A stretch of DNA of 44,864 nt from Clostridiales bacterium. Its GTDB lineage: Bacteria; Bacillota; Clostridia; Oscillospirales; QAMX01. Positions 20,019 through 29,185 of this stretch are shown here, in pieces. The stretch covers positions 1 through 44,864 of the forward strand of contig JAAZKA010000048.1 of the NCBI GenBank assembly GCA_012800055.1, given 5' to 3'. A program made the position numbers and the translations under genes. Below the pieces are notes generated by a model. It was given only the letters and a program-made list of their open reading frames with translations. It ran no database searches and was not told the origin of the DNA. Every line of letters starts with the position of its first letter. Position 1 is the stretch's first letter.

Positions 20019-20951
20019 ATGCCTATCAAAATCCCCGGACGTCTGCCGGCGTATGCGGTGCTCGACAAAGAGAACATCTTCGTGATGACCGTTGAACGTG
20101 CGATAACGCAGGACATCCGGCCGCTGAAGATCCTGATCCTGAACCTGATGCCGACGAAAATCGCGACCGAAACGCAGCTTCTCCGGCGGCTTTCCAACAC
20201 TCCGCTGCAGATTGAAATTGAACTGATGCAGACTTCGACCTACCGCGGACATCACACCGCGCCGGAGCATCTCGACGAGTTTTACACGACCTTCGAGCGC
20301 GTTCGAAACCAACGGTACGACGGAATGATCATCACCGGCGCGCCGGTCGAGGACATGCCGTTCGAGGACGTGAAGTACTGGCGGGAGCTGTGTGAGATTC
20401 TCGAGTGGACGAAGACACATGTCTACTCGACGCTGTACATCTGCTGGGCGGCACAGGCGGCGCTCTACTACCACTACGGCGTCCCGAAGCATCCGCTTGC
20501 GCATAAGAAGTTCGGTATCTTCGAGCACCACATCCTCGATCCGCGCGACCCTCTGCTCAGAGGCTTCAACGACACCTTCGACGCGCCGCACTCCCGCCAT
20601 ACCGAGGTGCGGCGTGAGGACATCGAGGCGGTACCGGGGCTGCGCATCCTCGCGGAGTCCGACGAGGCGGGCGTCTACCTGGCCGCCGACCAAAGTGAGC
20701 GCCACGTCTTTGTCACCGGCCACTCGGAGTATGACCCCGACACCCTCGCGCTCGAATACTTCCGTGACAAGTCGAAAGGGCTGCCTATCGACGTGCCGGT
20801 CAACTACTTCCCCGGCGACGATCCCTCGAAGCCGCCGCATGTCACCTGGCGTGCGCACGGGACGCTGCTGTTCACCAATTGGCTCAACCACTGTGTCTAC
20901 CAGAACACGCCGTACGACCTGGAGGAGCTTGCGGAGATGCAGGATGCGTAA
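20019..20951 (+). CDS. metA: Homoserine O-acetyltransferase, MetA type
   Basis: A 310-residue MetA-family enzyme that activates homoserine for methionine synthesis. The catalytic Cys142 is in YICWAAQ, with His and Glu in GHSEYD near 235. Residue 111 in GAPVED is Glu. In this family Glu111 goes with acetyl-CoA use and Gly111 (E. coli) with succinyl-CoA, so acetyl-CoA is the likely donor despite the traditional name homoserine O-succinyltransferase. An AGAAGGGAG ribosome binding site precedes the start, 16 nt after the SDR. No SAM riboswitch or T-box precedes it. The end overlaps the next gene by 8 nt. Confidence 0.95.
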   Translation: MPIKIPGRLPAYAVLDKENIFVMTVERAITQDIRPLKILILNLMPTKIATETQLLRRLSNTPLQIEIELMQTSTYRGHHTAPEHLDEFYTTFERVRNQRYDGMIITGAPVEDMPFEDVKYWRELCEILEWTKTHVYSTLYICWAAQAALYYHYGVPKHPLAHKKFGIFEHHILDPRDPLLRGFNDTFDAPHSRHTEVRREDIEAVPGLRILAESDEAGVYLAADQSERHVFVTGHSEYDPDTLALEYFRDKSKGLPIDVPVNYFPGDDPSKPPHVTWRAHGTLLFTNWLNHCVYQNTPYDLEELAEMQDA

Positions 20952-22041
20952 GCTCCTGGGGTATGTGCGCGACTACGTGCTGGGCGTTGACCGGCTGCTG
21001 TTTCTGCTGTGCCTGCTGACGACGGCATGCGGACTGACGCTCGTTTACTCCGCCACGCGCACGTTCGGCTCGGACACGGCGTTTCATACCCAGCTTCTCG
21101 CGGCATTCCTCGGCGTCGCGGTGTTCATCGCGGCGTCGTGCGTGCCGTCCCGCTGGCTGACGCGATACTGGTGGGTGCTGCTCATCTGCAACATCATCCT
21201 GCAGATTCTCCCGCGCTTCATCGGTACGACGAGCGGCGGCAATCGGAGCTGGATCCGCTTCCTCGGCATCGGCATCCAGCCTGCGGAGATCGGCAAGGTG
21301 ATCTTCATCATCACCTTTGCCGCACATATCGAACGCCTGCGCGATGAGCTGAACACCGCGCTGAGTATCCTGCAGCTCGTCGGGCACTTCGGGATCATCG
21401 TGGGCTGCGTGGTGCTGTGCTCGCGTGACGACGGGATGGCGCTTGCGTACCTGTTCATCGGGTTCGTAATGCTGTTTGCGGCAGGCGTGAAGCTGCGGTG
21501 GTTCCTCGCAGCGGGCTTAACGATCGCGGTCGCGGCGCCGCTTTTATGGCAGTACGTGATGGACAACTACCAGAAGCTGCGCATCCTGGTCATCTTCGAC
21601 CCGACGCTTGACCCCGACCGCGCGTACCAGGCCGTCCAGACCCGCCGCGCCATCGCCTCCGGTCAGCTCACCGGTCAGGGATTCTTAAACGGCTCCCTCA
21701 CGCAGCGCTCGCTCATTCCGACCAAGCATACCGACGCGATCTACGCGGTGTGCGGCGAGGAATTCGGCTTTCTCGGCGCGGCGATCGTCGGGGGCCTGCT
21801 CGTCTGCATCATCCTGCGCTGTCTGTACCTGTCGGCACACATCGGCGGCGCGGACGGGCTGATTTGCGCCGGGATGGGCGGGATGCTGATGTTCCAGACT
21901 GTCCTCAACATCGGGATGAACATCGGCCTGCTGCCCGTCATCGGTCTGACCCTGCCGTTCGTCAGCTACGGCGGTACATCCCTCGTCACTATGTTCGGTG
22001 CGATGGGCATCGTCGCGGGGATACGGCTGAGAAGCCGGTGA
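20944..22041 (+). CDS. RodA/FtsW/SpoVE family glycosyltransferase
   Basis: A 365-residue SEDS protein with about ten membrane helices. SEDS proteins polymerise lipid II glycan strands with a partner penicillin-binding protein. The family signatures are [19 protein letters not shown] near 100, the extracellular loop with [12 protein letters not shown] and [21 protein letters not shown] near 245, and PFVSYGGTS near the end. The ATG at 20944 overlaps the metA stop and a ribosome binding site lies inside metA; the track start at 20392 is an artefact. No PBP, mreC or mreD is adjacent, so its elongation, division or sporulation role cannot be read from context. Confidence 0.92.
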   Translation: MRKLLGYVRDYVLGVDRLLFLLCLLTTACGLTLVYSATRTFGSDTAFHTQLLAAFLGVAVFIAASCVPSRWLTRYWWVLLICNIILQILPRFIGTTSGGNRSWIRFLGIGIQPAEIGKVIFIITFAAHIERLRDELNTALSILQLVGHFGIIVGCVVLCSRDDGMALAYLFIGFVMLFAAGVKLRWFLAAGLTIAVAAPLLWQYVMDNYQKLRILVIFDPTLDPDRAYQAVQTRRAIASGQLTGQGFLNGSLTQRSLIPTKHTDAIYAVCGEEFGFLGAAIVGGLLVCIILRCLYLSAHIGGADGLICAGMGGMLMFQTVLNIGMNIGLLPVIGLTLPFVSYGGTSLVTMFGAMGIVAGIRLRSR

Positions 22042-22080
22042 ATCTCAAACCCCATCAACACACCAATCAGGAGAGCAGCC

Positions 22081-23316
22081 ATGTCAGACACCCTTCGGGT
22101 ATTCAACGGATTCTTCCCTTACGACTACAAAGCGCTGGAGCAGACGATCGAGATGCGCGCGCGGGACGGCTGGAAGCTGACCGGCGTCGGGCGCTTGTTC
22201 CTGCGCTATACCCGTGATACGATGACGGGCAAGTCCGCGCACGTCGAGATATTTACCGGCGCGTACGAGGAAGACAACGAGGAGAAGCTCGCCGCGTACA
22301 AGAAGCGCCGCTGCGACGACGGCTGGGAGTTTATCGGCGACCTGGACTTCTTCTATTTTTGGTATATCCCCGAGGGCCAGAAGGGCTGCGACGTGACGCC
22401 GGAGGCCGAACGCCAGCTCATGCAGCGTATGGTCTGGAGCCGCGAGCTGTCCGCGTTCGGCATCATGCTCGCGATGGTCGTACTCGGGATTGTCGCATTG
22501 TTCAAGCTCTCATATACCGACTTCCTGACATTTACCGGCGTCGGGTCGATTCTGATGGCACCGCTGTTCGTCATCCCGTCGGCCATTGTTGCGGCGTACC
22601 TCTTTCGCGACGTCAAAAGGCAGAGCGCGTACCTCAAACGCGGCGAGTGTCTGCCGCAGCCCGACCTCTCCGCCGCCGTCAAACGCTACCGCGCGATGTA
22701 TACCGTGCTGTTGTGCGCCGCGGTCTATATCCTCGCAATCTTCCTGCTCGACGCCGTCTTCGGCTATACCCGCTACCTGATGCTCATCATCCCGCTGACC
22801 GTCGCGAGCGCTGCGGTACTGCTTATCCAGAAGCTGCCGAAGACGAAAGGTCGTCAGGTGCTTCTCGTCGCCGTACTCGTCCTGTGCGGCGTCGGGATGT
22901 TCATGCTCCAGCGCTGGCAGCCTGTCACAAGGTCAGCACCCGAGGATATGAGCTATGTCCTGACGCTCGAAGATGCTGCCGGAGTCGCCGGTGAGAAACT
23001 TTCCTACCGCGAAACCGTCTCACCTTTTGTACCCGCGCACTTCATCTATACCGAAAGCGACAATGCGTCCGCCGCGAAGAATGAATACTTCCGTATCCCG
23101 AACGCACTCATCCGCCGGTGGGTGTTATACGAAATCACAAAGACCATCGGGTCCAGGGCGACGCTCAAGGACGGCGACGCGGCTTTGTGGGACGCCGACC
23201 GTGTGCGGATTGCGTCGGACGGCGGCGTGCTTGTCGAGCGCGGCACGGAGATCTTTTACTACTCCGCGACCGACCCGGATAAGCAGCCCATCCCGCTCAC
23301 ACCGTTTTACAACTGA
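22081..23316 (+). CDS. DUF2812-type membrane protein
   Basis: A 411-residue protein. The first 110 residues match the DUF2812 pattern (FFPYDYKALEQTIEMRARDGWKL, then RRCDDGWEFI and a FFYFWYIPEG segment). Two membrane helices follow near 125-175, and two or three more at 200-275. A C-terminal extracytoplasmic-looking domain of about 130 residues is not recognised. DUF2812 proteins often sit beside PadR regulators, but none is present here. An AGGAGAG ribosome binding site precedes the start. Function unknown. Confidence 0.75.
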   Translation: MSDTLRVFNGFFPYDYKALEQTIEMRARDGWKLTGVGRLFLRYTRDTMTGKSAHVEIFTGAYEEDNEEKLAAYKKRRCDDGWEFIGDLDFFYFWYIPEGQKGCDVTPEAERQLMQRMVWSRELSAFGIMLAMVVLGIVALFKLSYTDFLTFTGVGSILMAPLFVIPSAIVAAYLFRDVKRQSAYLKRGECLPQPDLSAAVKRYRAMYTVLLCAAVYILAIFLLDAVFGYTRYLMLIIPLTVASAAVLLIQKLPKTKGRQVLLVAVLVLCGVGMFMLQRWQPVTRSAPEDMSYVLTLEDAAGVAGEKLSYRETVSPFVPAHFIYTESDNASAAKNEYFRIPNALIRRWVLYEITKTIGSRATLKDGDAALWDADRVRIASDGGVLVERGTEIFYYSATDPDKQPIPLTPFYN

Positions 23317-23328
23317 CGGAGGGAACGT

Positions 23329-24336
23329 ATGCACAGACTGGCCGTCATCGGCACCAATTTTGTCACCGACTGGCTCATCGATGCCGCACGCGAGGTCGAA
23401 AATGTGACCGTCGCGGCGGTACTGTCGCGCGACTGCGAGCACGGACGCGCCTACGCCGACGCACATGATATCCCCGATGTCTGCACAACGCTCGACGCGC
23501 TGTGTGAAGACCGCACAATCGACTGCGTTTATATCGCGTCGCCGAACGCGCTGCACGTCCCGCAGGCTGTGCGTCTTTTGGAAGCCGGGAAGCATGTGCT
23601 GTGTGAGAAACCGCTTGCACCCGACCTCTCCCGCTTTGACGAAGCCGTCCGCACGGCCCGGAAACAAGACCGCGTGCTGATGGAGGCGATGGTGCTTGCG
23701 CATCTGCCGTGTTGGAAGCAAATCCGTGAGACCGCCGCGCAGATCGGCCCTATACGGCGCGCTCTGTTCACCTTCTGCCAGTATTCCTCCCGCTACGATA
23801 AGTTCAAGGCAGGCATCGTTGAGAACGCGTTCAACCCGTGCCTATGCAATGGGGCGCTGATGGACCTCGGGGTCTATTGTCTCCATGCGGCGCAGCTCAC
23901 GTTCGGCACGCCGACGGATATCCGTGCCGCCGCATACCGCATCCCCGGCAGCATCGACGGTGCCGGGAGCATCATCCTCACCTATGCGGACGGAATCGCG
24001 GACATCCAGTATTCGAAGATTTCACAGGGCCTGAACGCATCGGAGCTGCAGGGAGAACGCGGGAGCCTGCTCATCGACAGCCTCACGCGGCCGAAGGCAT
24101 GGACACTGGTGCCGCGCACGGGCAAGCGTTCGGACGGCGTCGCGGTGCAGACCGCCGGCGGAGACCCCAGGACGCTCGACGTCACGCCGCCGCGCCACCC
24201 GATGGCGTACGAGCTCGAGGAGTTCCTTGCGCAGGTCGACGGCGCAAGGACGGAACGTTACCTCGACGATACCCGGGCAGTCATCGCGGTGATGGACGCG
24301 GCACGTATGCAGACCGGCATCGATTTTACCGCGTAG
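23329..24336 (+). CDS. Gfo/Idh/MocA family oxidoreductase
   Basis: A 335-residue NAD(P)-dependent oxidoreductase. The N-terminal Rossmann domain shows AVIGTNFVTDWLID, YIASPNALH near 65 and the EKP motif in CEKPLAPD near 95, where the Lys is catalytic. The C-terminal beta-sheet domain is typical, with NGALMDLGVYCLHAAQ near 185. The family oxidises sugars, inositol or dihydrodiols, and the substrate cannot be told. The spacing of 12 nt to DUF2812 and the sugar-isomerase-like gene two genes later suggest a small carbohydrate module. Confidence 0.9.
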   Translation: MHRLAVIGTNFVTDWLIDAAREVENVTVAAVLSRDCEHGRAYADAHDIPDVCTTLDALCEDRTIDCVYIASPNALHVPQAVRLLEAGKHVLCEKPLAPDLSRFDEAVRTARKQDRVLMEAMVLAHLPCWKQIRETAAQIGPIRRALFTFCQYSSRYDKFKAGIVENAFNPCLCNGALMDLGVYCLHAAQLTFGTPTDIRAAAYRIPGSIDGAGSIILTYADGIADIQYSKISQGLNASELQGERGSLLIDSLTRPKAWTLVPRTGKRSDGVAVQTAGGDPRTLDVTPPRHPMAYELEEFLAQVDGARTERYLDDTRAVIAVMDAARMQTGIDFTA

Positions 24337-24390
24337 GGAAGGGTCTTGACCGTTCCGTTTCCTGCGCAGATTTATAGGAGAGGAACCTCT

Positions 24391-24990
24391 ATGCTTGATA
24401 AATCCATTCCGATCATCAGTGTAATGCTCGAGCAGCACCACCCGGACGTCTACCCGCACTTCCCCATCCCGGACGGCTATACGCTCAGCACCTACCGCGA
24501 CGGGTTCGATCTGGCGTGGGCAAAGCTCGTATACGCGACGGGCATGGCGAGCAGCGTTGAGCAGGCCCTGGAGGTCTTCGCGCACGAATTCGGGTCAGAG
24601 CCGGAGAAAATACGCACCAACTGCCTGTTTCTGCTCGATGCGCAAGGCATACCCGTCGCGACAGCGACACTGTGGCACGGCACGCATATGGGTGACGAGC
24701 GGCCGCGCGTCCACTGGGTGACGGTAGACCCTGCGCATCAGGGAAAAGGACTGTGCAAAGCTGTTTTGACCGCAGTGTTCGACCTGTTCTGGAGTCAGGG
24801 AGGCGGAGACTACCTGTACCTCACCACGCAGACCTGGAGTTATAAGGCGATCAACATCTATCAGCACTTCGGGTTCGAGCCGTACCTCGGGCCGCGTCCG
24901 GTCAACTGGAAGCAGTCGAATTACGAGACGGACAATGCGATCGCCTGGCGCATCATCAATGAGAAGCTCACCGCTTACCGGGAAGCATGA
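24391..24990 (+). CDS. GNAT family N-acetyltransferase
   Basis: A 199-residue acetyltransferase. The acetyl-CoA site is the segment VTVDPAHQGKGLCKAVL near 113-129 (the Q-x-x-G-x-G/A pattern), followed by the typical AINIYQHFGFEPY strand-helix near 155-167. The ATG at 24391 is preferred over the track start because GGAGAGGA precedes it by 6 nt. The N-terminal 60 residues are an unrecognised helical extension. The substrate is unknown. Confidence 0.88.
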   Translation: MLDKSIPIISVMLEQHHPDVYPHFPIPDGYTLSTYRDGFDLAWAKLVYATGMASSVEQALEVFAHEFGSEPEKIRTNCLFLLDAQGIPVATATLWHGTHMGDERPRVHWVTVDPAHQGKGLCKAVLTAVFDLFWSQGGGDYLYLTTQTWSYKAINIYQHFGFEPYLGPRPVNWKQSNYETDNAIAWRIINEKLTAYREA

Positions 24991-25004
24991 CGGAGGATGA
25001 CCGT

Positions 25005-25799
25005 ATGTATGAGCTGCCCCTCGCCCGCAGCGTATCATTCAAGGATATCACCGGGGAACTGGCAAAGAACCTCACGGATGCCGGAATCGTCAGCGTGGAG
25101 GTTTCACCGGGCGGCGTAACGCCGGTGTTCGGGACGGATGACGACCTCGCGCTGGTGGATTCCCGTCAGGAGATTCTGAAATCCCGGGGTATCCGGGTTC
25201 TGAGCTTCCACCTGCCGTTCGGATGGGACTGGGATGCGTCGACGACGACATATGAGCACCACCGCTATCTGCTCGACCGGCAGCTTCGCATCGCGGATAT
25301 CTTCCTGCGTATGGAGCCGGAGCGGTTTGTGCTGCATCCGTGCTACTGGCCGATCCCCGAAAGCGAGACGGGGATACGCGTGCGGCACATCCGCGAGAAC
25401 GCCGAGACCATCGCGCGCGTGACGGGGAAGGATGTGGCGATTGAGAACCTGAAGATCGGGCGCATCGGCGGCAGCTCGGAGGAACTGCTGAAGCTCGGCG
25501 AAGGGCTTGAACGTGTCGGCTACTGTGTGGACATGAACCACTTCATGCGTGAGCGTGCCGAGGATGCCATCCGTAAGCTGGGGAAACACATCCTGACGCT
25601 GCACGTCTCGGACTACGACTTCATCGACGAGCGCCACTGGCTGCCGGGCGAGGGTCTGAACGACTGGAACGCGATTCTCAAGGCACTCGAGGACGTCGGG
25701 TATCAGGGACCGTTTCTGTACGAGGTGCGCGCGGACTACTCCTGCGCCGCCGTCGCGGAGAATTACAGGCGGCTGTTCGATACGTACAACAGGGCGTGA
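25005..25799 (+). CDS. Sugar phosphate isomerase/epimerase-like TIM barrel
   Basis: A 264-residue protein of the xylose-isomerase-like (AP endonuclease 2) superfamily. Candidate metal ligands are in FVLHPCYWP near 105, AIENLK near 147, YCVDMNHF near 175 and TLHVSDYDF near 203, ending with a conserved FLYEVR strand. The start at 25005 has GGAGG 9 nt upstream; the alternative ATG at 24987 overlaps the previous stop. Such proteins isomerise or epimerise sugars or inositols, which would fit the Gfo/Idh/MocA gene two positions upstream. Confidence 0.85.
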   Translation: MYELPLARSVSFKDITGELAKNLTDAGIVSVEVSPGGVTPVFGTDDDLALVDSRQEILKSRGIRVLSFHLPFGWDWDASTTTYEHHRYLLDRQLRIADIFLRMEPERFVLHPCYWPIPESETGIRVRHIRENAETIARVTGKDVAIENLKIGRIGGSSEELLKLGEGLERVGYCVDMNHFMRERAEDAIRKLGKHILTLHVSDYDFIDERHWLPGEGLNDWNAILKALEDVGYQGPFLYEVRADYSCAAVAENYRRLFDTYNRA

Positions 25800-25845
25800 T
25801 ATCCGCGCTGCCGCATCGACACTGATGTACGCTGCCGCAACAAAA

Positions 25846-25880
25846 CGGCGTGTACCGTTTTCCGATACACGCCGCTTTGA
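25846..25880. terminator. Terminator between convergent genes
   Basis: CGGCGTGTA and TACACGCCG form a perfect 9-bp stem with an 11-nt loop that can be shortened by further pairing. The A-rich left side and T-containing right side allow use in both directions. It ends the long plus-strand run and the amidohydrolase gene. Confidence 0.8.
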
Positions 25881-25889
25881 TGGATTCGG

Positions 25890-26789
25890 TTAATTCAATC
25901 CGAGGAATTTCTCCGCGTTGCCCCGGGCGATCTTATAGAACACCTCGTCGCTGATGCGGCCTTCGTTGTTCCACCGGATCATCAGCTCCGGCAGCGGCAC
26001 CGGCATCGTCGGGAAGCACATGTCGGTTCCGAAGTACAGCCGATCCTGGAACTCGGTCATGAACTTCGGACCATACTCCTCATCGCGCGCAAAGGCGTTG
26101 TAGGCAGTGAAGTCCGACAGGTCGCCGAGAAGGTTCGGGTACAGCCGGAACAGCCGCGGCACCGCGCCCTCCTCCGTGATTTTCGACTTCGGCAGACGTC
26201 CGACCTGCCCGCCGTCGTGGTTGAACACATACCCGCGCGAGCCGACCGTCTCGAGCTTTCCGATCTCCGACCAGAACACCGGGCCGTGGCCGAAAATCTT
26301 CAGCTTCGGAAAGCGTTGCAGCGTGTGCTCGAGCTGCGGCAGACCGGGGTCATCATACAGCCCGAAATCGCCGGTCTTCACGTCCGAGCCGTCGTAGGTG
26401 ATCGACATACCGGCCTTCTCCGCGCACCTGAACAGGTTCTGCACTTTCGGGTCCATCAGCTCCATGTTCGGCATGACCTCGCCGATGCCGCGACAGCCCT
26501 TCTCCTTATAATACTCCAGCACCGGCACAAAGTCCGCGTCGGGGGAGTTGGTGAGCGTGCGCGGGTCGATGTTGCAGAAAGGCACAACGCGGTCGGGGTA
26601 CTCTGCGGCCATGTCGAGGATTTCCTCGTTGGTCTGGGGGAAGTAGATCTCCGGGCTGACAATCGGCAGGATACAGCAGCGGTCGATGCCGATGGAGGCG
26701 TTGCGTTCGAGCAGCTCATGGATTTCACAGAAGCCGGTGACAAAGGGAACCCGCCGGCGGTACGCATGGGTGTGGATGTCAATAAACAT
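25890..26789 (-). CDS. Amidohydrolase-2 family metal-dependent hydrolase
   Basis: A 299-residue TIM-barrel hydrolase. The N-terminal metal motif is DIHTHA at 4-9. Further ligands are probably in IFGHGP near 168, and the Asp in YFGTDMCFP near 260. The family includes decarboxylases and lactonases acting on aromatic or sugar-acid substrates, and the substrate is unknown here. It is a single-gene unit with its own promoter at 26845-26873. A GGAGG ribosome binding site precedes the ATG. Confidence 0.88.
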   Translation of the reverse strand: MFIDIHTHAYRRRVPFVTGFCEIHELLERNASIGIDRCCILPIVSPEIYFPQTNEEILDMAAEYPDRVVPFCNIDPRTLTNSPDADFVPVLEYYKEKGCRGIGEVMPNMELMDPKVQNLFRCAEKAGMSITYDGSDVKTGDFGLYDDPGLPQLEHTLQRFPKLKIFGHGPVFWSEIGKLETVGSRGYVFNHDGGQVGRLPKSKITEEGAVPRLFRLYPNLLGDLSDFTAYNAFARDEEYGPKFMTEFQDRLYFGTDMCFPTMPVPLPELMIRWNNEGRISDEVFYKIARGNAEKFLGLN

Positions 26790-26844
26790 GGTCGTCCTCC
26801 TGATCTTTCATATATACATACGGGAACTACGTTCTCTGTCCGCT

Positions 26845-26873
26845 ATTATACCATCATCCCGGCCGGAATGCAA
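26845..26873 (-). promoter_or_regulatory. Amidohydrolase promoter overlapping the MORN gene leader
   Basis: On the minus strand TTGCAT, a 17-bp spacer and TATAAT. The -35 box lies immediately beside the AAGGAGG ribosome binding site of the divergent MORN gene, so the two leaders share DNA. No convincing separate promoter for the plus-strand gene was found in the 96 bp between the two starts. Confidence 0.8.
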
Positions 26874-26885
26874 GGAGGTATCTTG

Positions 26886-28244
26886 ATGTACTGCCGAAAA
26901 TGCGGAAAAAAGCTGCCGAACGATACGGTCTTCTGTCCTTCCTGCGGTTTCTCGACGGGTGTGAAAGCGTCTCCCGCGTCCTCACGGGATATGCGGGATA
27001 CGCGGGATGACGGGGAGCGCGGAAAGTTCGGAAAGCTCGGGACGGCGCTGGCGATCTCGTTCGGAGCGGTGCTGCTGGCGCTGGTCATTCTGCTGATCTG
27101 GCTGGTCAACGCGTCGAAGGGCACGCCGGCGTCGGATAAGCAGGGCGATCCGACCACCGCGGCGACGCTCTATACAACCACCGCCGCCGCTTCCGCAACA
27201 ACACACGCGACCTCCGTGTCGACTGCTTCCTCGAGCTATACAACCTACGCGACGACCTCCGCCTCTGCGACGGCGACCACGTTTGTCACGACCACCGCCG
27301 TACCGATACGAAACGGGACGTACGACGACCAGCCCTACTCCGACGGCATCTATACGGGGGAGTATAAAAACGACCTGCGGCACGGCGTCGGGGAGTTCCT
27401 GTTCATCGACGGCCGCGAGTTCCGCGGAATCTGGCGCAATGACATGCCCAACGGCTATGGGGAGATGCTGTGGCCGTCGGGCGCGAGCTATGCCGGCGAC
27501 TGGGAGGACGGCGCGATCACGGGCGTCGGGATCATGACGTACGAGAACGGCACAATCTACGAGGGAGAGCTGACCGATGCCGTCCGCGAGGGCCGCGGGA
27601 AGATCGTCTTTCCGGACGGCCGGACATACGACGGGATGTGGACGGCGGACGTGATGAACGGAGAGGGTACACTGACGATCCCGGACGTACTGACGTACAC
27701 GGGCATCTTTGCAGAGGGCGTGATGACGGATGAGATGGCGGTGATCGAGTACGCGGACGGCGACCGCTATGAAGGCGCGGTGGTGGACGGAAAGCGCAGC
27801 GGTACCGGCACGATGTTGTGGAAGAACGGTGACCGCTACACGGGCACTTACAAGAACGACGCACGGACGGGGCTGGGGACGTTCACCTGGGCAAACGGAG
27901 ACGTGTACCAGGGATCGTTTTTAGACAACAAGCGCAACGGAAACGGAACCTACACCTGGGCGGATACGGGGAACGTATACACGGGCGAATTCAAGAATGA
28001 CGCGCGGACGGGTCAGGGTGTGATGACCTACGCGGCGGGCGGCCGGTTTGAGGGGATGTTCGAGGACGGCCGGCGTGTCGAGGGGACGCTGTACTTTGCA
28101 AACGGCGACTGGATCAACGGCACATTCACCGACGACCAGGCGACGGGAAGGTTCCTGTTCTACGACGTATCGGAAGATAAGCTGGACTACGCGTATTACA
28201 AGAACGGAGAGTTCCAATACTACACGACAGGCAAAGGAGAATAG
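26886..28244 (+). CDS. Zinc-ribbon, membrane-anchored MORN-repeat protein
   Basis: A 452-residue protein in four parts. Residues 1-22 are a zinc ribbon (CxxC...CxxC with Cys3, 6, 17, 20). After a charged linker comes one membrane helix at about 52-74. Residues 80-140 are a Thr/Ser/Ala-rich, mucin-like stalk. Residues 155-425 carry about eleven MORN repeats of 23 residues (YxGxxxxxxxxGxGxxxxxxGxx), for example YTGEYKND and YEGAVVDG. The topology predicts the zinc ribbon inside and the MORN array outside. In bacteria MORN repeats are thought to bind lipid or protein surfaces, and no catalytic domain is present. An AAGGAGG ribosome binding site precedes the ATG; the track start at 26217 is an artefact. 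Confidence 0.9.
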   Translation: MYCRKCGKKLPNDTVFCPSCGFSTGVKASPASSRDMRDTRDDGERGKFGKLGTALAISFGAVLLALVILLIWLVNASKGTPASDKQGDPTTAATLYTTTAAASATTHATSVSTASSSYTTYATTSASATATTFVTTTAVPIRNGTYDDQPYSDGIYTGEYKNDLRHGVGEFLFIDGREFRGIWRNDMPNGYGEMLWPSGASYAGDWEDGAITGVGIMTYENGTIYEGELTDAVREGRGKIVFPDGRTYDGMWTADVMNGEGTLTIPDVLTYTGIFAEGVMTDEMAVIEYADGDRYEGAVVDGKRSGTGTMLWKNGDRYTGTYKNDARTGLGTFTWANGDVYQGSFLDNKRNGNGTYTWADTGNVYTGEFKNDARTGQGVMTYAAGGRFEGMFEDGRRVEGTLYFANGDWINGTFTDDQATGRFLFYDVSEDKLDYAYYKNGEFQYYTTGKGE

Positions 28245-28245
28245 G

Positions 28246-28410
28246 ATGGATTTCGGTGCTGCGCTGCTGCTTGCGGCGGCGTTTGGGATGTGTGCGGTGC
28301 TGTGTCTGCTCGGGTACGCGAAGAAGCGCACACGCGGGCTGCTGATTGTGGGACTGGCGGCGCTGGCATTGACAATGGCAGCCGTCGCTCTGGGAGTGAT
28401 GCGGCTGTAG
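28246..28410 (+). CDS. 54-residue two-helix membrane protein
   Basis: The ATG is one base after the MORN stop, and AAAGGAG lies just upstream, so the gene is translationally coupled to it. The product is two hydrophobic segments (about 3-22 and 31-50) joined by the basic loop YAKKRTRG. This predicts a hairpin with a cytoplasmic loop. No family was recognised. It could be a partner of the MORN protein. Confidence 0.65.
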   Translation: MDFGAALLLAAAFGMCAVLCLLGYAKKRTRGLLIVGLAALALTMAAVALGVMRL

Positions 28411-28431
28411 TGCGGACGCCGTACTTCCCGT

Positions 28432-28460
28432 TTGCTTTTTCCATGCCCATCGTGTATCAT
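28432..28460 (+). promoter_or_regulatory. Promoter of the SGNH hydrolase gene
   Basis: TTGCTT, a 17-bp spacer and TATCAT, 40 bp before the ATG at 28500. Confidence 0.65.
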
Positions 28461-28499
28461 CATACGGTCACTTCTGAATAACAAAACGGAGACGGATAT

Positions 28500-29138
28500 A
28501 TGAAGACCTTTGTTTTCTTCGGAGACAGTGTGACGGAAGGCTGCTTCGAACTGTATCCCACGTCATGCGGCTTCGATACCTACCGCAGGCCGGAACTTGT
28601 GTACCACCATCTGCTCAAAGAGCCGCTTGCGGAGAAGTACGGCGATGTGGAGATCGTCAACGCGGGGATCTCCGGCGACAACTCCCACCACGCGCTCGAG
28701 CGCATCGACACGGATGTCCTGGCGAAGAAGCCGGACGCGGTGGTGGTCTGCTTCGGTCTCAACGACTGTTTCCACCCGCTGGAAAGGTATGAGGCGTCGC
28801 TCGACGAGATTTTCAGGCGGCTTCGGGATGTTCCGCGCGTAATCTTCCTCACGCCGAATATGTTCAACACCTACATCCATCCCGACACGCTGCCGGAGTC
28901 GCTGAAGGTAGCAAACACGACGATGAAGTACCAGCTCGACGGTACATTCGATCGCTATATCGACACGGCACGCGCGGTGTGTAAAAAGCACGGCGTGACG
29001 GTCTGTGATGCCTACGCCGAGTGGAAGCGCCGGTATGCACAGGGTGAAGACATGACCGCGCAGCTTGCGAATCTCATCAACCATCCCAACGCCGCGATGC
29101 ACCGGCTCTTTGCGGATATGCTGCTGCCGCTGCTCTGA
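28500..29138 (+). CDS. SGNH/GDSL-type esterase
   Basis: A 212-residue lipase/esterase-like hydrolase. Block I is FFGDSVTEG with the nucleophile Ser, block II has Gly in AGISGDNS, block III is GLND, and block V provides the Asp/His pair near NHPNAAMH. There is no signal peptide, so it is cytoplasmic. Relatives deacetylate or de-esterify sugars and lipids, and the substrate is unknown. A GGAGACGG ribosome binding site precedes the start. Confidence 0.9.
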   Translation: MKTFVFFGDSVTEGCFELYPTSCGFDTYRRPELVYHHLLKEPLAEKYGDVEIVNAGISGDNSHHALERIDTDVLAKKPDAVVVCFGLNDCFHPLERYEASLDEIFRRLRDVPRVIFLTPNMFNTYIHPDTLPESLKVANTTMKYQLDGTFDRYIDTARAVCKKHGVTVCDAYAEWKRRYAQGEDMTAQLANLINHPNAAMHRLFADMLLPLL

Positions 29139-29185
29139 TGCAAAGATTCATTCCCGAAAACAACAACCGAAAGGAGCCGCCGTAT

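Noticed and set aside
19990-20020. SAM riboswitch or T-box before metA
   Set aside because: Only 16 nt separate it from the SDR gene, which leaves no room for such an element.
20392-20943. N-terminal extension of the RodA frame in the track
   Set aside because: It overlaps metA in another frame and is rich in Arg/Ser/Thr. The SEDS family start and a ribosome binding site are at 20944.
26217-26885. N-terminal extension of the MORN frame
   Set aside because: It is antisense to the amidohydrolase. The zinc ribbon begins at the ATG at 26886 behind AAGGAGG.
27140-27310. Low-complexity repeat DNA
   Set aside because: The repetitive look comes from Thr/Ser/Ala codons of the stalk of the MORN protein, not from a DNA repeat array.
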